A program made the position numbers and the translations under genes. Below the pieces are notes generated by a model. The model ran no database searches. It had not been told where the DNA came from and saw nothing but the letters and a program-made list of their open reading frames with translations. A stretch of DNA of 30,032 nt, from contig JAYSTR010000087.1 in assembly GCA_043719555.1 (NCBI GenBank), positions 1 to 30,032 on the forward strand, read 5' to 3'. Shown here piece by piece: positions 15,201 to 22,611 of the stretch. Position 1 is the stretch's first letter. Each line of letters begins with the position of its first letter. Source of the stretch: UBA4416 sp043719555 (GTDB taxonomy: Bacteria > Bacteroidota > Bacteroidia > B-17B0 > Aurantibacillaceae).

Positions 15201-15876
15201 CATTGCCATCAATAACTAAATCCAAAACATAATCTTGTTGTTGTATAGCTTGTAACGATTTATTATTGATCTGAAATTTAAAAGGAGCTTGTTTTTCGAA
15301 ATACGTTTGATGGAATACAATACGCTCTGTGCCATCTTTAATAATGCTAGGTTTAATAGCAAATACTAATAACATTAAGGCAATTGGGGGCAAAGCAAAT
15401 TTTAAATACTTTTTATTTTCGCTTAAATCAATAGCCGAAGTAAATGGAATTGGTTTTAGTTCCATCATTTTTTGATTGATACTAGCTTCTAATAAATCTG
15501 TAGATAAAACGGAATTACTATTACTGCGTTGTAATTGTAAGGTGTTTAATAATTTATCATTAATGTTTGAAAAGTGCTTCCCAATAATAGTAGCAGCATC
15601 ATCGTGTGAAATGGTAGCGCCTAGTTTGTTTAGTTTTAATAATGGTAATACAATATATTTTGTAATGACAAAGGCGCTACTTAAAATAAAAGTATAAAAT
15701 AAAACGGTACGAGTGGTTGTGCTAAACTCTGCAAAATATTCGGCAATTACTAAAAATAAAAATGCAGCTACTAATAATCCGCATGTATATAACAATCCCT
15801 TAATAAATTGATTTTTATAATACTTACGAATAAACTCATCGAGTTTTAATAGTAATATATTTTGAGATTGGTTCAT
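12292..15876 (-). CDS. DUF4175 giant coiled-coil membrane protein
   Basis: A 1194-aa member of DUF4175, a large Bacteroidota family with no established function. Three hydrophobic helices lie near the N-terminus (about 27-47, 57-79 and 158-175). A beta-rich region follows (about 180-500) with Ig-like stretches such as DYGFTRLVFKCTHY and GDKIEYYFEVWDNDGVNGAKS. The rest is long charged coiled coil (KKLEDILKKQNELKNK and similar), broken by a Gly/Pro/Gln low-complexity block (GQKPGG repeats, about bases 12780-12850), then more coiled coil to the C-terminus. If the third helix is a true membrane segment, the C-terminal 1000 residues face the periplasm. The downstream kinase gene overlaps it by one base. 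An envelope scaffold role is inference only. Confidence 0.85.
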   Translation of the reverse strand: MNQSQNILLLKLDEFIRKYYKNQFIKGLLYTCGLLVAAFLFLVIAEYFAEFSTTTRTVLFYTFILSSAFVITKYIVLPLLKLNKLGATISHDDAATIIGKHFSNINDKLLNTLQLQRSNSNSVLSTDLLEASINQKMMELKPIPFTSAIDLSENKKYLKFALPPIALMLLVFAIKPSIIKDGTERIVFHQTYFEKQAPFKFQINNKSLQAIQQQDYVLDLVIDGNEIPNEVFISVDGIEHKMDRIDNVNYSYTFKNVQKNEAFVFNAAGFNSKSYELTVLPKPMLVKFDIQLTYPSYLNKKNETVSNVGDMQLPQGTKLNWVFHTKNTDEIFLQFNDTLINTNHSSENEFSFSKRMMHTSSYTIKSLNQFLKRNPDSVNYTINVIADQVPVIDVSEKHDSLNPKSIYFSGSVKDDYGFTRLVFKCTHYSQDSTGKAIVKNNEQIINIDKQQITQPYFYYFDASRFNTLPGDKIEYYFEVWDNDGVNGAKSAKTQMMEFKAPTIDELNKTTDKNNSEIKKDIDDGIKKAKELQKDINELAKKLNDKKQMGWEEKKKLEDILKKQNELKNKIEETKQENQLNNEQQNENTQLDESILEKQKELEKLFENIMTPEMKKLFDELNKLMDKLDKNQVQQKLEELKLSNKDMEKELDRTLEAFKQMEVEQKMQQAIDKLDDLKKKEDALKKDTEKTEGKQDKKDKGIEDPKEKQKTDEEKKTDGKQPDSKNEEQKTNNSKELEKKQDDLNKQFDDLKKELQDLQEKNKELEQPNEIPKTDEEQKDVSKEMQNSSEELNKNNKKNAAKSQKNASEKMQEMQNKMQKAMNEMQKEENEEDMQAVRQILENLLNVSFAQENLMNQLAKTRIDNPQYIKIPQEQKKLQDDSKIIEDSLLALSKRNPQISATVNREISAIHLNMGKALTELTERVPSNAQMRMQYSMTSINNLALLLNESLEQMQQQAKAQKEQKPGSGSCNKPGKGKPSSKPGSKPGMANMRQMQQQLNKQLEELKKQLEQQGQKPGGQKPGQKPGGQKPGGQSGMGQQGEGKGMMPGQQGQGQSMSEQLAKMAAQQEALRRQMQQMMDKIKKDGGQNPGGNIAEMMEQTETDIVNKRISQETMKRQQDIITKLLESEKAEREREQDEQRKSNEAKNQNLSNPTQFLEYKRLRAKELELLNTVSPSLTPYYKQKVNQYFNSVNQ

Positions 15877-15960
15877 TAGCTAAGCATTAAATTTAGCTAA
15901 AAGCATTGGTTTTTAAAATAAAAATTGTGTTAAAGTATCAATAAAATCAACAAAAGATAA

Positions 15961-18351
15961 TTATATTTTCACTCCAATTACTAAAATGTCATCCACTTGT
16001 TCAGTATCTGTCATCCAAGCAGTAATGGTCGACAATAATAATTCTTTTTGTTCGCTCATTGGTAATTGATGATTGTCAATTAATAGTTGAGCGAACTTTT
16101 TATATAGGAATTTTTTATTTTTTGGTCCACCAAACTGATCCGCAAAACCGTCGGTAAACGAATAAACGACATCACCTTTTTGTAAGTCTATTTGCTGGTT
16201 TGTAAAATCGTTAGCGTTTTCATCATACTTACCAACCGGCATTTTATCGGCTTTGTATTCAATTAACTCTTTTTTTCTAATTAACCATAAAGGATTATTA
16301 GCAGCCGCAAAATCTAATTTTAAGGTATCTAAATCATAGGCACATAATATGCAATCCATTCCATCCTTTGAGTTTTCGTCGCCTTTAGGATTTAGAGCTT
16401 TAATGATTTTTTTACGTTGTTCGTTTAAAATTTTTGCTGGCTCAATATGATTATTTTCTATTACATTTTCGTTTAAAAAACTAATGTTTAACAAACTCAT
16501 AAAAGCGCCTGGAACTCCATGTCCTGTGCAATCAGCAGTTGCGATGTAAAATTTATTATTGTGATTTACTGCCCAGTAAAAATCGCCACTAACGATATCT
16601 TTAGGTTTATAAAATATAAAATAATCAGCTTTAAAATGTTGGTTAAAATAATCTTCGCTAGTTAGCATGGCTTGCTGTATACGTTTTGCGTAGTGTATAC
16701 TATCTAAAATTTCTTTTTGTTTTTCTTCAATAATATGTTTTTGATTTTCGGCCAAAACTCTTCGGTCATCGGCAATGGACCGCTGTTTATCAACTTCTAT
16801 TTTTTGAATTTCGATAATATTTTTTTGCCTATTAGTGATTCTAAATCGGTTATACATAAAAATAGAAAACAAGGCGATTAAGCCTAAACCTGCAAACAGC
16901 GCAATTTTTTGTGTTTTTTCCTGTTTTATTTGCGCATTAAATACTTTTTTTTCTTCACTCACTCTTACGCTATCTGCTGCTGCTTTTTTCTCGTAGGTGT
17001 ATTGAAATTGTTTTTGTACAGTTGATTTTTTTGCATTTTCACTTTTTACACTATCAAACATCATTTTATGAAGTAAGTGTAATGTGTAGGCTTCTTTATA
17101 ATTCCCTAGTTTACTATTTAGGTCACTTAAAAGTAAACTCGAATTCATTATTAATATGGGATAACCTAGTTCTTCAGCAAGTCTCATGCTGGTTTCAGCC
17201 TTTATTTTTGCAGCACTTAAATCTCCTTTTAAATTCAAAAGATTTGCAATATTAAATAACGTATTTGATGTGCCTTTTTTATCGTTTATTTCTTCCCTTA
17301 TTTTCAAACAGTTTGAATAAAAAAACAATGCTTTATTTATCAATGAATCTTTTGTGTTTCTTTTTGCTTTTGGAATTAATGATCCTGATTTGTAAAGATA
17401 GTATGATGCAATATTACTATATATATCTGCCATTCCTTTTTTGTTATCCATTTCTATTTGAATAGATAAACTTTTGTGGTAATTTTTAAAAGCTAAGTCG
17501 ATTAGGGAATCTTTTATATAGTTGTTTTTTGTAATTTTGGATTGAGAAACATATATAGTTCCAATATTACTTAGTGAATTTGCAATTCCATATTTTTCAT
17601 CAGTTTTTACTTGATAAATTAAACTTTTTTGATAATACTCGAGTGCTTTAAATAGATCGTTTTGCTGCTGATATATTGTGCCTAAATTATTTAGACATGC
17701 AGCAATTCCTACGTAGTCTTGTATTTTTTCGCGTATAGCCAAACTTTTATGATAATAATTTAAGGCTTTCGGGATATCGCCTTGGTCATCATAAATTAGG
17801 GCGATATTATTTAAACATCTTGCAACTCCAATATTATTTTTTAGTAGTATGTTTAATTTTAAGCTTTTATTACTATAATAAACTGCTTTAGCAATATCGC
17901 CTTGCTCCTGATTTAGTAATCCAATGTTGTTTAATGTAGTTGCCATCCCGATAGAGTCGTTAACGAGCTCTTGTAATTTTAAACTTTTGTCATAAAATAT
18001 AAAAGCTGTTTTATAATCGCCTTTAATATTACTCGCGAAGTAACCTTTATTTGTATATGAATCCGCTAAATGTTTTAAAAATAAATTTTTTAATTTATTT
18101 TTTGATGTTTGTGTTTTAAATGAATTTACATTTCGACTACTTATTTTAAATAACTCATCATTGTATGCCGGCCAAATATTATCATCATTTTCTGACTCAA
18201 TTAAAGCAAACAATATTGCGCATCGAGTCGTATCGTGCTTAGCAAGTTTTAACGCATTTTTAAGGGAATCAATATTTTGAGAGAATAAAAACGTGCTATA
18301 AAAAAACAACACTATTATTTTTATAAAATTCGCTGGAGTTACTAATTTCAT
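15961..18351 (-). CDS. Membrane TPR sensor with SpoIIE PP2C phosphatase, paralogue 2
   Basis: A 796-aa predicted transmembrane protein phosphatase. Order: signal peptide (1-24), TPR array (about 100-430, with repeats such as NNIALIYDDQGDIPKALNYY), one membrane helix (about 483-500), coiled coil, then a cytoplasmic SpoIIE domain from about 550. PP2C motifs are present: SGDFYW with D590, ATADCTGHGVPGAFMS with D607, DGMD (663-666), FTDGFADQFGG with D734, and DD at 787-788. It probably dephosphorylates a STAS-type antagonist in response to a protein or peptide bound by the periplasmic TPRs; substrate and ligand are unknown. Its ATG lies 4 bases after the stop of the paralogue, so the two are co-translated. 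An 84-bp gap separates it from DUF4175. Confidence 0.9.
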   Translation of the reverse strand: MKLVTPANFIKIIVLFFYSTFLFSQNIDSLKNALKLAKHDTTRCAILFALIESENDDNIWPAYNDELFKISSRNVNSFKTQTSKNKLKNLFLKHLADSYTNKGYFASNIKGDYKTAFIFYDKSLKLQELVNDSIGMATTLNNIGLLNQEQGDIAKAVYYSNKSLKLNILLKNNIGVARCLNNIALIYDDQGDIPKALNYYHKSLAIREKIQDYVGIAACLNNLGTIYQQQNDLFKALEYYQKSLIYQVKTDEKYGIANSLSNIGTIYVSQSKITKNNYIKDSLIDLAFKNYHKSLSIQIEMDNKKGMADIYSNIASYYLYKSGSLIPKAKRNTKDSLINKALFFYSNCLKIREEINDKKGTSNTLFNIANLLNLKGDLSAAKIKAETSMRLAEELGYPILIMNSSLLLSDLNSKLGNYKEAYTLHLLHKMMFDSVKSENAKKSTVQKQFQYTYEKKAAADSVRVSEEKKVFNAQIKQEKTQKIALFAGLGLIALFSIFMYNRFRITNRQKNIIEIQKIEVDKQRSIADDRRVLAENQKHIIEEKQKEILDSIHYAKRIQQAMLTSEDYFNQHFKADYFIFYKPKDIVSGDFYWAVNHNNKFYIATADCTGHGVPGAFMSLLNISFLNENVIENNHIEPAKILNEQRKKIIKALNPKGDENSKDGMDCILCAYDLDTLKLDFAAANNPLWLIRKKELIEYKADKMPVGKYDENANDFTNQQIDLQKGDVVYSFTDGFADQFGGPKNKKFLYKKFAQLLIDNHQLPMSEQKELLLSTITAWMTDTEQVDDILVIGVKI

Positions 18352-18355
18352 TTAC

Positions 18356-20350
18356 TTAAGACACTTTAATGCCTATTAAACTAATATCATCTACTTGCTC
18401 GTAACCTTGTTTCCAATTTTCGATGGCTGTGTTTAATATTTCTTTTTGTTCCGTCATTAGTCTTTGGTTATTCGCTATCAACAAATCCATTAAAGGTTTG
18501 TATTTAAATTTTTTGCCTTTTTCTCCCCCAAACTGATCGGCATAACCATCCGTAATTAAATATACACAATCATTGGTTTGTAGTTGTATGCTTTGCGATG
18601 TAAACATTTTTTCATCAGAAACATAAGTGCCAATAGGCATTTTATCTGCTTTAAATTCTATTATTTCATTGTTACGTAACAACCACATAGGATTATTAGC
18701 ACCAGCAAATTCAAGGGTATTATCTATTTTATTCCACACACACAAACAAATATCCATGCCATCTTTTTGTTCAGACTTACCCTCTTGTCTTAAGGCTGTA
18801 ATTATTTTTTCTCGTAATTTATTAAGAATGACATCGGCTTTAAAAATTTTATGATCAACAATGATTTCATTTAAAAAACTATTCCCCATCATACTCATAA
18901 AGGCCCCAGGAACCCCGTGGCCTGTACAATCTGCTAATAAAAATACGGAACGATTATTTGGAGTGTTGTAAGCCCAGTAAAAATCACCACTTACAATGTC
19001 TTTTGGTTTAAATAAAATAAAATAGTCTTTACTGATTTTACTCCACACATCTTGCCCTGATAATACGGCTGTTTGTATACGTTTGGCGTAATTAATACTA
19101 TCTATAATTTCTTTTTGTTTTACTTCAACTAATTCTTTTTGCGTTGAGATTTCAACGTTTTTAATTTCCACTAATTGTTTTTGTTCCTCAATTACTTTTT
19201 TTGCTTTTTTTGTTTTTTTATAATTGATAAATGCGATTACTCCAAAAAAACTAATAGCTACCAACGCTAATACACTTAACCAAATAATAATTGATTTTCT
19301 TCTGTTTTCAGCTTCTTTCGCTTTAATTTCTACTTGTTGTTTACCAATTTGTAATTCTTTTTTTTCACTTTGATAGAGTTGTTCCATCTCCGCAATTTTA
19401 TCAAAGGATTGCATTTTGAATAACGAGTCGTGAGCACTTATATAGTCTTGAACGGACGAATAAGCATTTTTATAATCATTTGTTTTTTCGTAAACGACAC
19501 CCAGGTTGTAATATAAATCGTTTAAACTAAAATAATTGTTTTCAGGCTTTGCAATTTCAATACCTTTTAAAAAATACTCTTTAGCTTTTTCAAGATCATT
19601 AATATGTATATAACCATCACCTAAGTTGTTGTAAGTAATCGCTAAAGCTCTTAAATCCCCAGATTGTTGAATAAAACCAAGTTTTTTTAAATTATATTCA
19701 ATAGATTTTTGATAATCTTTCATATAAGCATAGCAAACTGCAATACTGCCATAGCTACTAGATATTCCTTCGGTATCATGCAAATTTTCTCTCATCGATA
19801 AAGCATTGAAATTATACTCTAAAGCCTTGTGTATATTTCCAGATTCAGAATATCCAATGGCAATGTTATTATAGATAGATGCTAATCCCTTTTGATGATT
19901 TAGCCTTTTGTAAATTTCAGCAGCTTTTAAATAATAATGATTTGCTAATTTATAATTTCGTTGGTCTGCATAAACAATACCAATATTTTGAGTAGCAGAG
20001 GCTACGCCTTTTTCAAATTTGATAGCTTCAAATAATTTTGTTGCATTTATATAATGAGTCATCGCAGCTGTATATTTTCCAACTAAATGATTTTGTACCC
20101 CTATAGCATTTTCTGCATTTGCTTGCTCTTTTATATTTTTATGAAACTGTGCAGATGATAAACCGTTAGTTGCGTAATACATGGCAGAGTCACCATCAGT
20201 AAATCTATAAGTAATAGATAATTTGTTTAATAGTAAAGACGAGTCAATTGGAGCACAATTTTTTACTGCATTTAATAAAGAGTCTTTTTGTGAGAAGCAA
20301 TAAAATGGAAATAAAAGTACGAGAAGTAAATATGTAAATTTATTAGTCAT
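18356..20350 (-). CDS. Membrane TPR sensor with SpoIIE PP2C phosphatase, paralogue 1
   Basis: A 664-aa paralogue of the following gene with the same architecture but a shorter TPR region: signal peptide (about 1-20), TPRs (about 60-300, e.g. NIGIVYADQRNYKLANHYYL, NLGDGYIHINDLEKAKEYFL), membrane helix (about 354-376), coiled coil, and SpoIIE phosphatase from about 417. Catalytic motifs are complete: SGDFYW (D456), DCTGHGVPGAFMS (D474), DGMD (530-533), TDGYADQFGG (D601) and DD at 654-655. The phosphatase domains of the two paralogues are strikingly alike (shared KADKMP, NNPMW/LW, TEQKE/SEQKE and EQVDDI blocks), while the sensor halves differ, pointing to tandem duplication followed by sensor divergence. 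It starts 30 bases after the ABC exporter stop, so it is probably in the same transcript. Confidence 0.9.
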   Translation of the reverse strand: MTNKFTYLLLVLLFPFYCFSQKDSLLNAVKNCAPIDSSLLLNKLSITYRFTDGDSAMYYATNGLSSAQFHKNIKEQANAENAIGVQNHLVGKYTAAMTHYINATKLFEAIKFEKGVASATQNIGIVYADQRNYKLANHYYLKAAEIYKRLNHQKGLASIYNNIAIGYSESGNIHKALEYNFNALSMRENLHDTEGISSSYGSIAVCYAYMKDYQKSIEYNLKKLGFIQQSGDLRALAITYNNLGDGYIHINDLEKAKEYFLKGIEIAKPENNYFSLNDLYYNLGVVYEKTNDYKNAYSSVQDYISAHDSLFKMQSFDKIAEMEQLYQSEKKELQIGKQQVEIKAKEAENRRKSIIIWLSVLALVAISFFGVIAFINYKKTKKAKKVIEEQKQLVEIKNVEISTQKELVEVKQKEIIDSINYAKRIQTAVLSGQDVWSKISKDYFILFKPKDIVSGDFYWAYNTPNNRSVFLLADCTGHGVPGAFMSMMGNSFLNEIIVDHKIFKADVILNKLREKIITALRQEGKSEQKDGMDICLCVWNKIDNTLEFAGANNPMWLLRNNEIIEFKADKMPIGTYVSDEKMFTSQSIQLQTNDCVYLITDGYADQFGGEKGKKFKYKPLMDLLIANNQRLMTEQKEILNTAIENWKQGYEQVDDISLIGIKVS

Positions 20351-20380
20351 AGATTATTTTTAATCTAAATTACAAATAAA

Positions 20381-22198
20381 CTAACTCAATTCATACTGCA
20401 TTTTACATAGCTTATAATATAAACCTTGTTCGTTGGTTATTAATTGTTGATGCGTACCCGTTTCTAATACTTCACCTTTTTGTAGTACAATAATTTTGTC
20501 AGCATTTTTTATTGTGGATAAACGGTGTGCAATAACAATGGATGTGCGGCCTACCATTAATTTATCTAAGGCTTCCTGAACTAAGCGTTCGCTTTCGCTA
20601 TCTAAGCTACTGGTTGCTTCATCTAAAATTAATATAGATGGATTTTTTAATACGGCTCTTGCAATAGCTACACGTTGGCGTTGCCCACCCGATAGTTGAA
20701 TGCCTCTATCGCCAACACGTGTTTCAAATTTTTCAGGAAAACTCATAATAAATTCATAGGCATTGGCTTGTTTTGCAGCATCTATAATTTCATCGTCAGT
20801 AGCATTTGGTTTTCCATATAAAATATTTTCTCTGATGCTTCCGCCAAACAATAATACATCCTGTGGCACAACAGCCATCTGATCACGTAGCTCAGTTAAT
20901 TCGTAATCAGTCGATTTTTTTCCATCAATGCTATATTCACCACTATTGGGTTCGTAAAAACGCAATGCTAATGAAGCAATGGTTGATTTTCCGCTTCCGC
21001 TACTGCCAACTAATGCAATGGTTTGCCCAGCACTGGAATTAAACGACACATTTTTTAATACTTGAAAATCAGGACGAGTAGGGTAGGTGAATTGTATGTT
21101 TTTAAATTCTAAATCGCCCTTAACTCTGTTTTTATTTTGGTTGGTTAAATAACTTACATTAATAATTTCATTTTCACTATCAATAATTTCAAATACTCTG
21201 TCGGTTGCGCCTAATGCACGTTGTATGGCCGCTAATTGTTCTGGTAAGCCACCTAATGAGCCTGCCACAAATAATGATAACATCATAAACTTACCAAAAT
21301 TTTCGGCAGTTAATTCGCCAGTATTTATGAGTAACAACATTTTATATAAAATAAAAAATATCGATCCGAACACACACATAATAATAAAGGCGAAAAATGT
21401 ACCACGCATCACACCGTATTTAATGCCAAATATTTTTATTTCAGTTGTTACTTTATCATAACGACTAATCTCTAATTGCTCATTAGTAAAGGCTTTCACA
21501 CTCGTAATTCCCGTTAATGCTTCGGATACAATAATGCTTGATTCGGATATTTTATCTTGTAATGATTTTGAATACCCTCTGATTTTTCGTCCATAAAAAA
21601 TGGCTACAATTGTTATTGGTGGAATAATTATGATGAACCATTTTGCTACATCCCACGATGTGAAATACACCAATAATACTAACCCTCCAATGCCAACTAT
21701 AGTTTGGCGAATTACTTCGGCAATACTTACCGTAAAGGCTTCCGAAATCACATTAATATCAGTTGCTAATCGGCTACTTAAATCTGCCACTTGATTTTTC
21801 GAATAAAAGCTCATCGGCATTTTAATCAGTTTATTAAAGGTTTCTGTTCTTAAGCCTTTTAATATATTTTCGGTAACTACAGAAAACACATAAACACGCC
21901 CAAACGAAAAAATGCCTTGTATAACCAATAGTCCAACTAATTGTAGACCTGTTGTAACTACAATTTTCTCAAAAACATCTTTTGGTTGATTAGTTTGACC
22001 TAAATAACCAAACATTTTACCTGCAATAACCGGAAAATATAGACCAACGGCTGCAGTTCCTGCCAAAAAAACTAGACCAAAAACAAATAACCATTTATTA
22101 TGCTGTATATATTTAAATAGGCGAAATGATTTTTTAAAGTTTTCTTTAGAAAATTTAGCTTTTGGGAGTTCGTCGGTAGCTTTTTCTTTTTTGGCCAT
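20381..22198 (-). CDS. ABC exporter half-transporter (MsbA/multidrug type)
   Basis: A 605-aa fused membrane-ATPase subunit that should act as a homodimer exporting a lipid or hydrophobic compound. The transmembrane domain spans about 35-320, with helices such as WLFVFGLVFLAGTAAVGLYF and WFIIIIPPITIVAIFYG. The nucleotide-binding domain spans about 360-605: Walker A GSSGSGKST (398-406), Q-loop Q446, signature LSGGQ (502-506), Walker B ILILDEA with E527, D-loop SSLD and switch H558, all intact. A charged N-terminal extension (MAKKEKATDELPKAKFSKEN) precedes the first helix. Lipid A export is one possibility, but exporters of this size have many substrates and none can be chosen here. It is the first gene of a minus-strand run with the two phosphatases. 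Confidence 0.9.
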   Translation of the reverse strand: MAKKEKATDELPKAKFSKENFKKSFRLFKYIQHNKWLFVFGLVFLAGTAAVGLYFPVIAGKMFGYLGQTNQPKDVFEKIVVTTGLQLVGLLVIQGIFSFGRVYVFSVVTENILKGLRTETFNKLIKMPMSFYSKNQVADLSSRLATDINVISEAFTVSIAEVIRQTIVGIGGLVLLVYFTSWDVAKWFIIIIPPITIVAIFYGRKIRGYSKSLQDKISESSIIVSEALTGITSVKAFTNEQLEISRYDKVTTEIKIFGIKYGVMRGTFFAFIIMCVFGSIFFILYKMLLLINTGELTAENFGKFMMLSLFVAGSLGGLPEQLAAIQRALGATDRVFEIIDSENEIINVSYLTNQNKNRVKGDLEFKNIQFTYPTRPDFQVLKNVSFNSSAGQTIALVGSSGSGKSTIASLALRFYEPNSGEYSIDGKKSTDYELTELRDQMAVVPQDVLLFGGSIRENILYGKPNATDDEIIDAAKQANAYEFIMSFPEKFETRVGDRGIQLSGGQRQRVAIARAVLKNPSILILDEATSSLDSESERLVQEALDKLMVGRTSIVIAHRLSTIKNADKIIVLQKGEVLETGTHQQLITNEQGLYYKLCKMQYELS

Positions 22199-22218
22199 GA
22201 TAATGAGAAATTAATGGC

Positions 22219-22226
22219 CAAATGTA
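22219..22226 (-). promoter_or_regulatory. Bacteroidota -7 element for ABC exporter run
   Basis: The minus strand reads TACATTTG, an exact match to TAnnTTTG, about 20 bases upstream of the exporter ATG. No clear TTTG lies 19 bases further upstream. It is divergent from the rpmH promoter less than 70 bases away. Confidence 0.45.
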
Positions 22227-22287
22227 CTACTTTAGCTGTCGTGAAAATTAAAATAATCGATTTTTTCTATCAAAAAACGCTAAAAAA

Positions 22288-22318
22288 TTTGTCTCTTTAT
22301 AAAAATACATTATCTTTG
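22288..22318 (+). promoter_or_regulatory. Consensus Bacteroidota promoter of rpmH
   Basis: TTTG at 22288-22291, exactly 19 bases, then TATCTTTG at 22311-22318: a perfect match to the Bacteroidota primary-sigma consensus TTTG-N19-TAnnTTTG. Transcription should start a few bases downstream, giving a leader of roughly 35-40 bases before the rpmH ATG. Confidence 0.9.
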
Positions 22319-22361
22319 CAGTCCAAAATTTAAAATTAGTCAACAATAAATACTTAATATC

Positions 22362-22517
22362 ATGAAACGTACCTTCCAACCATCGCAACGTAAAAGAAGA
22401 AACAAACACGGATTCCGTGAGCGTATGGCATCAGCAAATGGCCGTAGAGTTTTAGCATCTAGAAGATCTAAAGGTCGTAAGAGATTAACTGTATCGAGCG
22501 AGAAAACTCATAAATAA
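22362..22517 (+). CDS. rpmH: 50S ribosomal protein L34
   Basis: A 51-aa ribosomal protein, MKRTFQPSQRKRRNKHGFRE at the N-terminus, followed by RMASANGRRVLASRRSKGRK and a short tail ending in EKTHK. The sequence is unmistakable L34: strongly basic, MKRTFQPS start, HGFR(E/A)RM and the GRxVLxxRRxKGRxxL block. It binds 23S rRNA in the large subunit. It has its own consensus promoter upstream and a hairpin terminator starting 35 bases after the stop, so it is a single-gene unit. The rnpA gene that follows rpmH in many bacteria is absent here; the next gene encodes a GH18 protein. Confidence 0.98.
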   Translation: MKRTFQPSQRKRRNKHGFRERMASANGRRVLASRRSKGRKRLTVSSEKTHK

Positions 22518-22551
22518 TAGCTTTTTTAAGCACTTTATTGCATTTTTAACA

Positions 22552-22581
22552 AAGCTACCTGTATTAACGGGTGGCTTTTTT
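22552..22581 (+). terminator. Rho-independent terminator of rpmH
   Basis: AAGCTACC (22552-22559) pairs with GGTGGCTT (22570-22577) around a 10-base loop, with one G-T pair, and is followed by T residues to 22581. Confidence 0.8.
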
Positions 22582-22611
22582 GTTATATTTACTAGCCTAA
22601 TTTCTTCGTTT

